A stretch of 64,000 bases of DNA from Streptomyces sp. HmicA12. GTDB taxonomy: Bacteria > Actinomycetota > Actinomycetes > Streptomycetales > Streptomycetaceae. Under the pieces are notes generated by a model. That model was not told the origin of the DNA and did not search any database. It was given only the letters and a program-made list of their open reading frames with translations. Within the stretch, counting starts at the first letter, position 1. Every line of letters begins with the position of its first letter. A program made the position numbers and the translations under genes. Location: the NCBI RefSeq assembly GCF_000373565.1, contig NZ_KB891797.1, forward strand, positions 220,487-284,486. Reading direction: 5' to 3'. Below, in pieces: positions 1-6,805 of the stretch.

Positions 1-7
1 CCGGCCG

Positions 8-979
8 TCAGGTCGGGACGAGACGTTCGTGGGGCAGGCGCGGATCTGTCAGGGGCGCGGGGAACTGCGCGAGAGGCCCCACCGGCCCGCAGCCGACGAA
101 CCAGGTCAACCCCCCCGTCACCTCCAGCGCGAGGGCGATCAGGTCCGGGACCGACGGATGCCCCGGCCCCCGCCGGTGGGCCAGCACCACCGGCAGATCG
201 GGCGTGTCCACCAGCGGGACGTAGACGACCCCCGGATGAGGATGCAGGGCGACCGTCGCCGTGGACGTGACGCCCACCGCCCGATCCGCCGCGATCGCGG
301 CGAGCCAGTCGTCCGTGTTGGCGACCGTGAGCGTCCGGGTGGGCCGGGCGGCGACCGGCCACAGGTCGAGCGTGGTCGTGCCGGACACCGTGTTGAGGGC
401 GATGACCTGGTCGCACAGGTCGGCCAGGACGAGCTCGGGGCGCCCGGCGAGCGGGCCGTCGGACGGGAGCGCCGCCACCCGCGCCTCCCGGTGCAGCAGC
501 CTGGTCACCAGGTCCGGCGCGTCGACCGGGCCGCGCAGCAGGGCGACGTCCACGGCGCCGCGGGTGAGCCCGGCCGTGCGGTCGTCGATGCGCAGGAGCT
601 CCAGCGGTACGTCCGGGTGCTCCTGCCGCCAGCGACGCAGCAGCGGAGTCGTGTACGCGCCCGCCGCCGACCAGGCGTGGCCGAGGCGCAGCGGGCGGCG
701 CGGGGTGCGGGTGGTGGCGACCGCGTCCTCGAACGCGGCGACGGCGACCGCGGCCTTCTCGCGGAACGCGCGCCCCTCGGGGGTGAGCTCCAGGTGATGG
801 GTGGATCGGTCGACGAGCCGTACGTCGAGCGCGGCCTCCAGCGCGGCGAGGGTGCGCGAGACGGCGGGCTGGGTGATGCCGAGGCGGGCGGCGGCGCGGG
901 TGACGTTGCTCTCGTCGGCGACGGCGAGGAAGCACCGCAGGTGGCGCAGCTCCAGCGAGTGGCTCGGATCCGGGGTCAT
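8..979 (-). CDS. LysR family transcriptional regulator
   Basis: A 323-residue LysR-type DNA-binding regulator. The winged helix-turn-helix lies at about residues 10-70 (AARLGITQPAVSRTL is the recognition region) and is followed by a substrate-binding domain of two alpha/beta lobes. It is divergent from the EamA exporter gene, the usual arrangement in which a LysR protein controls its neighbour, so it probably regulates that exporter. I chose the start at MTPDPSHS; an upstream ATG would add 11 residues without homology value. The last ~25 residues (GCGPVGPLAQFPAPL region) are translated from a dispersed intergenic repeat, so the native C-terminus has been extended by repeat DNA. The effector is unknown. 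Confidence 0.9.
   Translation of the reverse strand: MTPDPSHSLELRHLRCFLAVADESNVTRAAARLGITQPAVSRTLAALEAALDVRLVDRSTHHLELTPEGRAFREKAAVAVAAFEDAVATTRTPRRPLRLGHAWSAAGAYTTPLLRRWRQEHPDVPLELLRIDDRTAGLTRGAVDVALLRGPVDAPDLVTRLLHREARVAALPSDGPLAGRPELVLADLCDQVIALNTVSGTTTLDLWPVAARPTRTLTVANTDDWLAAIAADRAVGVTSTATVALHPHPGVVYVPLVDTPDLPVVLAHRRGPGHPSVPDLIALALEVTGGLTWFVGCGPVGPLAQFPAPLTDPRLPHERLVPT
50..105. repeat. Half-copy of the dispersed GCGCGGGGAACTGCGC repeat
   Basis: One arm of the inverted-repeat family seen at many gene ends in this window (CAGGGGCGCGGGGAACTGCG followed by a CCCCACCGGCCCGCAGCC tail). Here it lies inside the 3' end of the LysR gene and is read as coding sequence on the minus strand. Only one arm is present, so it cannot form the long hairpin. 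Confidence 0.8.
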
Positions 980-1065
980 GCCCGCGGAGCATAACGGGAG
1001 CGCAGAAGGCATTTCACGCGGCAGGCCCGGCGGTTCTAGCGTGGAGGTTCACGCGCGGCGGGGAG

Positions 1066-1106
1066 TGCAGTACCGTAAACGCGTAAGTCGAAAATATTGC
1101 ACTGCA
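1066..1106. promoter_or_regulatory. Possible LysR operator in divergent intergenic region
   Basis: The intergenic region between the LysR gene and the EamA gene is locally AT-richer and holds TGCAGT and ACTGCA arms about 29 bp apart. The spacing is wide for a simple operator but acceptable for a LysR tetramer footprint. The location between divergent genes is the main support. Confidence 0.3.
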
Positions 1107-1146
1107 TGCCGCTTGGCGGTCGCACGACGGAAGAGGAACGAGGCCC

Positions 1147-2091
1147 GTGAACGGCTCGCGCACCGAACAGCCCCAGGCGCTCACGCCGGAGGCCGCGCTC
1201 GTCCACCCCGAGGCGACGGCGGCGGACCCGACGTCCCGCTGGGGCGCACTGGGCCCCGTCGGGCTGGTCCTGGCCGGCTGTGTCTCGGTGCAGTTCGGCG
1301 GCGCGGTCGCGGTGAGCCTGATGCCGCGCGCGGGCGCGGTGGGCGTGGTGACGCTGCGCCTGGTGGTCGCGGCGATCGTCCTGCTGGTGGTCTGCCGCCC
1401 GCGGCTGCGCGGCCACTCGCGGGCCGACTGGGGCACGGTGCTCGCGTTCGGCGTCGCCATGGGCGGCATGAACCTGCTCTTCTACCAGGCCGCGGCCCGC
1501 ATCCCGCTGGGCCTCGCGGTCACCTTCGAGGTCCTGGGCCCGCTGGCCCTCTCGGTCATCGCGTCGCGCCGCGCGGTCAACTTCCTGTGGGCGGGGCTCG
1601 CGCTCGGCGGCGTCTTCCTCCTCGGCGGCGCGGGCGACGGCCTGGGCGGCCTCGACCTCGTCGGCGTCGCCTTCGCGCTCGCGGCGGGCGTCATGTGGGC
1701 GACGTACATCGTCTTCAGCGCCCGCACCGGCCGCCGCTTCCCGCAGGCCGACGGCCTCGCGCTCGCGATGGCCGTGGCGGCCGTGCTCTGCCTGCCCCTC
1801 GGCATCGCGACGGCGGGCGACAAGCTCCTCGACCCGGTGACGATCGCCCTCGGCGGCGCCGTGGCGATCATGTCCTCCGTGCTGCCCTACACCCTCGAAC
1901 TCATCGCGCTGCGCCGCCTGCCCGCGTCCACGTTCGCGGTGATGATGAGCCTGGAGCCGGCCATCGCGGCCCTCGCCGGCTTCCTCGTCCTGTCCCAGGC
2001 CCTGTCGTGGGTGGAGGCGGCGGCGATCGCGCTGGTCATCGCGGCGAGCATGGGCGCGGTGCGCACGCAGGTGGGACGGAAGAAGAGCTGA
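1147..2091 (+). CDS. EamA family (DMT superfamily) transporter
   Basis: A 314-residue integral membrane protein of the drug/metabolite transporter superfamily. After a ~35-residue hydrophilic N-terminus it has about ten hydrophobic segments arranged as two EamA repeats; the second half contains the typical SSVLPYTLELIALRRLP and LEPAIAALAGF motifs of RhtA-like amino-acid/metabolite exporters. It acts in the cytoplasmic membrane, probably as an exporter; the substrate cannot be read from sequence. The GTG start follows a GAGGAACGAGG purine stretch. The divergent LysR gene is the likely regulator. The 3' end is 18 bp from the convergent HExxH gene. Confidence 0.9.
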   Translation: MNGSRTEQPQALTPEAALVHPEATAADPTSRWGALGPVGLVLAGCVSVQFGGAVAVSLMPRAGAVGVVTLRLVVAAIVLLVVCRPRLRGHSRADWGTVLAFGVAMGGMNLLFYQAAARIPLGLAVTFEVLGPLALSVIASRRAVNFLWAGLALGGVFLLGGAGDGLGGLDLVGVAFALAAGVMWATYIVFSARTGRRFPQADGLALAMAVAAVLCLPLGIATAGDKLLDPVTIALGGAVAIMSSVLPYTLELIALRRLPASTFAVMMSLEPAIAALAGFLVLSQALSWVEAAAIALVIAASMGAVRTQVGRKKS

Positions 2092-2109
2092 GGCCCCCGG
2101 CCCGGGCCG

Positions 2110-2898
2110 TCAGTTCCCCCGCGCCGCCCGGTACGCGAGGCCCCGCGTGAACGCGCTGCGCACACTGGGGACGAGCCGACCGGCCCAGGGCGGGGAACTC
2201 TCGCCGCGCGCCAGGGTCCAGCAGGAGAGGGCGTAGCCGAACTCGGACGGCTTCAAGTAGCCCATGTGGTGCGGGGGTTCGTCACGGCGGCCGGTGAGCT
2301 CCCAGTCGCCGAGACCGCCCAGCGGCGTCACCGTGAAACCGGCGGTCCGTACGTAGCCGTCGGCGGCGTTGGCGGTGAGCACGCCCATGCCGAGGAACAC
2401 GGTCAGCAGATCGGTGAGGCGTTCCTCCTCGGCGTGGGTGAGCCGCAGCCCGGCCAGGTTCGGCCGCCCGGCCAGTCTGGCGTGCGCCAGCTCGTGCGCG
2501 ATCAGCGCCGCGAACGCGTCCGGCCGCGCGGCCACGCTCCGGTCCAGCTCGATGACGGGCCCGTCGTCCTCCTCGCGGTACTCGCCCACCCGGTGCCTGC
2601 GCCCCGGCGTGGTGCCCGGCACGGGTTCCACGAGCCGCACCCGTATCGGGCCCACGTCGGCGCCCATGACCGCGCCGACCCGCCGCACCAGTTCCTCGGC
2701 CCACTCCTGCGTCCCGTCGAACCCCTGCGGGACGAACCCGGGCAGCGCGGGTGCCGTCGTCGCAGGCCCGAACTCCTGCCCGCACCAGGCCAGCCGCCGC
2801 TCGATCCAGACCCGGTCCCGCTCGTGGACGGGGCTGGTCCCGCGCTCCTGCTGCCGCAGCCACGGTTTGGGCCCCGGCCCACCGTCGTCACTTCCCAC
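2110..2898 (-). CDS. HExxH-motif putative zinc metallopeptidase, uncharacterised
   Basis: A 262-residue cytoplasmic protein with no signal peptide. The only recognisable signature is HELAH at residues 135-139, embedded in a hydrophobic helix (AFAALIAHELAHARL), the classical gluzincin/metzincin zinc-binding helix. A following EEERLTDLL stretch could give the third ligand. The rest looks like the actinobacterial conserved hypothetical proteins of this type. The GTG start is followed by a low-complexity GSDDGGPGP stretch. The gene is convergent with the EamA transporter and stands alone. The peptidase assignment rests on the motif only; substrate and role are unknown. Confidence 0.75.
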   Translation of the reverse strand: MGSDDGGPGPKPWLRQQERGTSPVHERDRVWIERRLAWCGQEFGPATTAPALPGFVPQGFDGTQEWAEELVRRVGAVMGADVGPIRVRLVEPVPGTTPGRRHRVGEYREEDDGPVIELDRSVAARPDAFAALIAHELAHARLAGRPNLAGLRLTHAEEERLTDLLTVFLGMGVLTANAADGYVRTAGFTVTPLGGLGDWELTGRRDEPPHHMGYLKPSEFGYALSCWTLARGESSPPWAGRLVPSVRSAFTRGLAYRAARGN

Positions 2899-3128
2899 GC
2901 CCGGCCTCCCTCTTCACCTCAGGTGATCCGCCTTGCCCGGAGTCGCGCGCGGCGAGTGTCCTGGCGTGCCACCAGCCCATTGTCGGGACGGCCGCCTGCG
3001 CTTCACCACCCTCTGCGGGACGCGGATGCGGGCGGTGCTGCCCGCGGGGACGGGTGACCGGGCCCCGGACGATTCGCTCTCGGCCAAGTCGGCTGCGAGC
3101 GGGCCCGGTCGGGCGGCAGTATCGGACC

Positions 3129-3875
3129 ATGCGGCCTGTCTTCGTGCTCGTACACAGCCCGTCCGTGGGCCCCTCGACCTGGCACCCCGTGGCGGGACGA
3201 CTCGCGGCGGCGGGACATGAGACGCGGGTCCCGTCGCTGCTTCGGGTGGGAGACGGCGATCCGCCGTTCTGGCCCCGCGTCGTGGACGCCGTCCGCCGCG
3301 ACCTCCTGGACGTACCCGCTCAACAGCCCCTCGTGCTGGTGGCACACAGCAACGCGGGGCTGTTCCTCCCCGCGATCCGCACGGCCCTCGGCCGCCCGGT
3401 CATCGGGTCCGTCTTCGTCGACGCCGCGCTGCCCGCCCGGTCGGGGCAGACCCCCGTCGCGCCCCCGGAGCTGCTGGAACTTCTGCGCCCGATGGCCGTG
3501 AACGGCAGGCTTCCGCGCTGGACCGACTGGTGGGACGAGGCGGACGTCGCCCCCATGTTCTCCGACCCGGTGACGCGGCGCACCGTCGTGGAGGAGCAGC
3601 CCTGCCTTCCGCTGTCGTACTACGAGCAGTGCGTCCCGGTCCCCGAGGGCTGGGACGATCACCCGTGCTCCTACGTACTGTTCGGCCCGCCCTATGACGA
3701 CCTCGCCGCCGAGGCGCGCGCTCGCGGCTGGCGCGTGACCCACCTGCCCGGCGCCCACCTGCATCAGCTCGTCGACCCGGAGGGCACCGCCCGTCTCCTC
3801 ACCGAACCGGGCACCACCCGGCCACCCGCTACCGGAAATCATTCGCAGTGCTCCGGCCTTCAGGCCGGGAGGTGA
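3129..3875 (+). CDS. Alpha/beta hydrolase with element-derived C-terminus
   Basis: A 248-residue alpha/beta-hydrolase fold protein. It opens directly with the first beta strand and oxyanion-hole region (VFVLVHSPSVGPSTWHPV); the nucleophile elbow is AHSNAG near residue 75, and the late histidine is in GAHLHQLV near residue 215. Such small cytoplasmic hydrolases act on esters, lactones or amides; the substrate is unknown. The last ~20 residues (PPATGNHSQCSGLQAGR) are encoded by the hairpin-bearing end of the IS605 relic, so the original stop was probably replaced when the element arrived. The start is the ATG opening the first beta strand; the frame stays open upstream but without similarity. 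Confidence 0.8.
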   Translation: MRPVFVLVHSPSVGPSTWHPVAGRLAAAGHETRVPSLLRVGDGDPPFWPRVVDAVRRDLLDVPAQQPLVLVAHSNAGLFLPAIRTALGRPVIGSVFVDAALPARSGQTPVAPPELLELLRPMAVNGRLPRWTDWWDEADVAPMFSDPVTRRTVVEEQPCLPLSYYEQCVPVPEGWDDHPCSYVLFGPPYDDLAAEARARGWRVTHLPGAHLHQLVDPEGTARLLTEPGTTRPPATGNHSQCSGLQAGR

Positions 3876-3885
3876 AGCGAATCTG
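3846..3885 (+). repeat. IS605-like right-end hairpin (first copy)
   Basis: CTCCGGCC-TTCA-GGCCGGGAG is a near-perfect hairpin followed by GTGAAGCGAATC. Its loop (CCTTCAGG) and the GGAG that follows match the hairpin at the right end of the tnpB relic 570 bp downstream, so it looks like a second, older IS605-family right end. Here it sits upstream of the tnpB fragment, where a left end and the tnpB 5' half would be expected. Confidence 0.55.
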
Positions 3886-3888
3886 GGG

Positions 3889-4386
3889 GTGGCGACGCGG
3901 AGCGTCGCCCGCGCCCACGCCAAGGTCGCCGACGCACGCCGTGAGTTCCACCACCAGCTCTCCACCCGGCTGATCTCCGAGAACCAAGGGATCGCCGTGG
4001 AGAACCTGTCGGTGGGGGGACTGGCGCGCACCAGGCTGGCCAAGTCCGTGCACGACGCGGGCTGGGCACAGTTCATCGGCATGCTGGAATACAAAGCCGA
4101 GCGGTACGGCCGCACCTTCATCAGGATCGGCCGGTTCGAGCCGACCTCCCAGGTCTGCTCCACCTGCGGTACCAAGGACGGACCCAAACCGTTGAGTGTG
4201 CGGGAATGGACCTGTACCGCCTGCGGCACCGTCCACGACCGGGACACCAACGCCGCACGCAACATCAAACAGGCCGCCGGACTGGCGGCATCAGCCTGCG
4301 GAGCGCCGATAAGACCAGAACCCGTTCTGGCACAGCGCGAAGAAGCAGGAAGCCACGGATTCCCGACCGGACACCGTGCCGCCTAG
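3889..4386 (+). pseudogene. tnpB: 5'-truncated tnpB (IS605-family OrfB) relic
   Basis: The open frame encodes 165 residues matching only the C-terminal part of TnpB, which is normally ~370-400 residues. It keeps the RuvC-II region (GIAVENLSVGGL, Glu38), the zinc ribbon (C90-x2-C93, C109-x2-C112) and the DRDTNAARNI RuvC-III motif. The N-terminal RNA-binding part and the RuvC-I aspartate are absent, so RNA-guided cleavage should be impossible. The GTG at the start is only the first in-frame codon after the upstream hairpin. Intact TnpB is the RNA-guided nuclease of IS200/IS605 elements; this copy is a decayed remnant. No tnpA is nearby. Confidence 0.85.
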
Positions 4387-4397
4387 CGGCACAGCAC

Positions 4398-4448
4398 CCC
4401 GTCAGGGAAGGCCAGAATCCCCGCCCTTCAGGGCGAGGAGCATGTCAA
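4398..4448 (+). repeat. IS605-family right end / putative omega-RNA 3' end
   Basis: Downstream of the tnpB stop lies CCCCGCCC-TTC-AGGGCGAGG followed by AGCATGTCAA. A compact GC hairpin just before the transposon right boundary is typical of IS605 elements, where the same segment forms the 3' scaffold of the TnpB guide (omega) RNA. The flanking sequence that would act as guide is the leader and first codons of the downstream methyltransferase gene. The exact boundary after GTCAA is inferred. Confidence 0.55.
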
Positions 4449-4457
4449 GGTCTCCCG

Positions 4458-5117
4458 ATGACCGAACTCCGGACCCTGCAAGCCACCCGTGACGCCTACG
4501 ACGCCGTCGCCTCCACATACGCTGAGATGTTCCACGACTCCCTGCGCGAACGCCCCCTGGAACGAGCTCACTTGACCGCCTTCGCCGAGCTGGTGAAGGG
4601 GCGCGGCGATGGCGATGGCGATGGCGAAGTCGCGGATCTCGGGTGCGGGCCCGGTTACGTCACCGCGCACCTGCACGGCCTCGGCCTGAACGCCTTCGGC
4701 ATCGACGCCTCGCCCGCGATGATCGACCTCGCGCGTGACGCGCACCCCGGGCTCCGGTTCGAGGTGGGCTCGATGGGCGCCCTCGACATCACGGACGGGA
4801 CGCTCGGCGGGGTGCTCTCGCGGTTCTCCCTCATCCACACCCCACCACGGGACGTGCCCGCGATCCTGGCCGAGATCTCCCGGGTCCTGGCCCCCGGCGG
4901 GCACCTGCTGATCGGCTTCCCCGCCACCGAAGGACCCCAACACGAAACGCAGTCCTACGACCATGTGGTGACCACGGCCTACCGCTGGTCCCCCGATCAC
5001 CTCTCCGCGCTCCTGCGCGACCACGGACTGACGGAGACGGCGCGTACGGTGACCGAGCCGCAGCCCACCGACAAGCGACAGTTCCAAGAGGTCAACCTCC
5101 TCGCCCGCAGGGCGTAG
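4458..5117 (+). CDS. Class I SAM-dependent methyltransferase
   Basis: A 219-residue methyltransferase with the Rossmann-like SAM fold: motif I VADLGCGPGYVT at residues 58-69, the acidic ribose-binding residue in GIDASPAMIDLA, and the post-motif LSRFSLIHTPPRD and LAPGGHLLIGFP strands. The substrate (small molecule or other) is not evident. The ATG lies only ~10 bp after the IS605 relic boundary, so the native promoter may have been displaced and the relic may supply upstream sequence. A GGCGAT triplicate at about 4605-4622 encodes a GDGDGDGE stretch just before motif I, a possible slippage site. The PCD-VOC gene follows 18 bp downstream and may be cotranscribed. Confidence 0.88.
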   Translation: MTELRTLQATRDAYDAVASTYAEMFHDSLRERPLERAHLTAFAELVKGRGDGDGDGEVADLGCGPGYVTAHLHGLGLNAFGIDASPAMIDLARDAHPGLRFEVGSMGALDITDGTLGGVLSRFSLIHTPPRDVPAILAEISRVLAPGGHLLIGFPATEGPQHETQSYDHVVTTAYRWSPDHLSALLRDHGLTETARTVTEPQPTDKRQFQEVNLLARRA

Positions 5118-5135
5118 CCCCGGCAGGATCGGCAC

Positions 5136-5804
5136 ATGGACAAGCTCGGAACCCCAGAGATCCTCGCCGCCATCGCCGACCACCTCGGCGACTGGCGCAA
5201 GCTCGCCCAGCCGATCGTCGCCCGCTACCGCGTCGCCGACCTCACCGGGAGCGCCGCCTTCGTGGCCGCGATCGCCGAGGCGGCGCGGGCCGCCGGGCGC
5301 GAGCCGGAGGTCCTGCTCGGGCCCGGCTTCGTCGAGGTGGCGCTGTACGCGGTGGACGGCGCCGGCGGGCGCTGGATCACCGAAGGCGATCTGCGACTCG
5401 CGGGCAGGATCAGTGAACTGGCCGCCAAGCGCGGGCTCGTCGCCACCCCTGGCGACGTCGCGCAACTCGAAATGGGCCTGGACGCAACCGACTTCGGCCT
5501 GATCGGCTCCTTCTGGTCCGCGCTCCTCACCGGCTCACCGGACCACGTCGTCGGCGACGACGTGCTGGACCCGGCCGACCGCGTCCCCAACGTGTGGTTC
5601 CAGCGCACCGACGCCCACGAGGTCCCGCGCCAGCGCTGGCACCCCGACCTCTGGGTCGCGCCCGAGGAGGCGGGCCCGCGCATTGAGGCCGCGCTCGCTG
5701 CCGGGGGCGTCCTCGTCGACGACTCCCACGCCCCGCGGTTCACCGTGCTCGCCGACCCGGAGGGCAACCGGGTCTGCGTGTGCACGGCGGAGGGCCGGGA
5801 GTAG
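5136..5804 (+). CDS. PCD-like / VOC two-domain fusion protein
   Basis: A 222-residue protein. Residues ~1-110 resemble the pterin-4a-carbinolamine dehydratase fold (WRKLAQPIVARY, PEVLLGPGFVEVALYAVD, then ITEGDLRLAGRISELAAKRGL, the shape of gvT..D..lA..I). Residues ~115-222 form a VOC (glyoxalase/bleomycin-resistance-like) domain ending in PRFTVLADPEGNRVCVCT, where the Glu is the usual metal ligand. The histidines of an active PCD are not obvious, so the first domain may only dimerise or bind ligand. It probably forms an operon with the methyltransferase (18-bp gap). No reaction can be assigned. Confidence 0.75.
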   Translation: MDKLGTPEILAAIADHLGDWRKLAQPIVARYRVADLTGSAAFVAAIAEAARAAGREPEVLLGPGFVEVALYAVDGAGGRWITEGDLRLAGRISELAAKRGLVATPGDVAQLEMGLDATDFGLIGSFWSALLTGSPDHVVGDDVLDPADRVPNVWFQRTDAHEVPRQRWHPDLWVAPEEAGPRIEAALAAGGVLVDDSHAPRFTVLADPEGNRVCVCTAEGRE

Positions 5805-5927
5805 GGGAGGGGCGCCGACGCCGGGGGCCGGGGCCCGGGGCCGCGTCAGCGGAAGGCCGCCACATGGCGTCGCGCCCACTGCGCGAACGTGCGCCCCGGT
5901 GAAGGCCCCTCCTCGCTCCATTTCATG

Positions 5928-5939
5928 CAAGCACGCTTG
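5928..5939. promoter_or_regulatory. CAAGC-AC-GCTTG operator and promoter of the catabolic operon
   Basis: A perfect 12-bp inverted repeat, CAAGC-AC-GCTTG, about 70-80 bp upstream of the first gene of the acyl-CoA operon. Its right arm overlaps TTGATT, a plausible -35; CATGCT 17 bp further is a weak -10. A repressor bound here would block the polymerase. The TetR gene at the end of the operon is the natural candidate regulator. Confidence 0.5.
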
Positions 5940-6007
5940 ATTGTTTCTTGGTGCGCTGCCATGCTCCAGGCACGCCGCACATCGCCGTGCCCCGAGGGGA
6001 GCGCACC

Positions 6008-6805
6008 GTGTCCGAGACGTACGTCGTCATCGACGACCTGCGTGACGAAAGTGCTGAACTCGACAGCTTGGTGGGGGAGTTGGGGGCCGGTGACTGGGGT
6101 CGGGCCACGCCCGCCCCGCGCTGGAGCATCGCCCACCAGATCGCCCATCTCGCCTGGACCGACCGCGCCGCCCTGCTCGCCGTCACCGATGCCGACGCGT
6201 TCGCCGGGGAAGTGGAGAAGGCGCTCGCCGCCCCCGAGACGTTCGTCGACGAAGGGGCCGAGGCGGGGGCCGCACAGGAGCCGACAGCACTGCTCGCGCA
6301 ATGGCGCGACGGACGCGAGGAGTTGCAGAAGGCGCTGCGTGCCGCCGCCGACTCCAAGACCAGGTTCCCCTGGTACGGGCCGCCCATGAGCGCCGCCTCC
6401 ATGGCCACCGGACGGCTCATGGAGACCTGGGCGCACGGGCAGGACATCGCCGACGCGCTCGGCGTCACCCGTACCCCCACCGCCCGTCTGCGGCACGTCG
6501 CGCGGATCGGCGTCCGGGCGCGCGGTTTCGCGTTCGCCGTCCACCAACTGCCCGCACCCGCGGACGACATCCGCGTCGAACTCGCCGCGCCCGGCGGGGA
6601 GGTGTGGACGTACGGACCGGACGACGCCGCCCAGCGCGTCACCGGAACCGCCCTCGACTTCTGCCTCCTCGTCACCCAGCGCGCCCACCGCGACGACGTC
6701 GACGTACGCGCCGAAGGGCCCGACGCCGACCGCTGGCTCGACATCGCGCAGGCCTTCGCCGGGCCGCCGGGGCCGGGTCGCGCGCCGAAGGGGACCCGCG
6801 CATGA
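6008..6805 (+). CDS. TIGR03084-type MDMPI/DinB-like metal-binding protein
   Basis: A 265-residue protein of the mycothiol-dependent maleylpyruvate isomerase (MDMPI)/DinB superfamily. The metal-binding histidines are in WSIAHQIAHLAW near residue 40 and in ETWAHGQDIADAL near residue 145, the HxxxD-type pattern of the TIGR03084 subfamily; the rest is the C-terminal MDMPI-like domain (TGTALDFCLLVTQR). It is the first gene of the operon and overlaps the AtuA gene by 4 bp (ATGA), so it belongs to the CoA-thioester pathway, but its reaction there is unknown. The GTG start follows the GAGGGGAGCG ribosome-binding region. Confidence 0.85.
   Translation: MSETYVVIDDLRDESAELDSLVGELGAGDWGRATPAPRWSIAHQIAHLAWTDRAALLAVTDADAFAGEVEKALAAPETFVDEGAEAGAAQEPTALLAQWRDGREELQKALRAAADSKTRFPWYGPPMSAASMATGRLMETWAHGQDIADALGVTRTPTARLRHVARIGVRARGFAFAVHQLPAPADDIRVELAAPGGEVWTYGPDDAAQRVTGTALDFCLLVTQRAHRDDVDVRAEGPDADRWLDIAQAFAGPPGPGRAPKGTRA

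Noticed and set aside
4125..4160. tRNA-like GGTTCGAGCC string
   Set aside because: It is inside the tnpB fragment and there is no acceptor, D or anticodon stem at the right spacing. No tRNA was found in the window.
4605..4622. GGCGAT tandem as a CRISPR-like or regulatory array
   Set aside because: Only three 6-bp units, in frame inside the methyltransferase gene; simple codon-level microrepeat.
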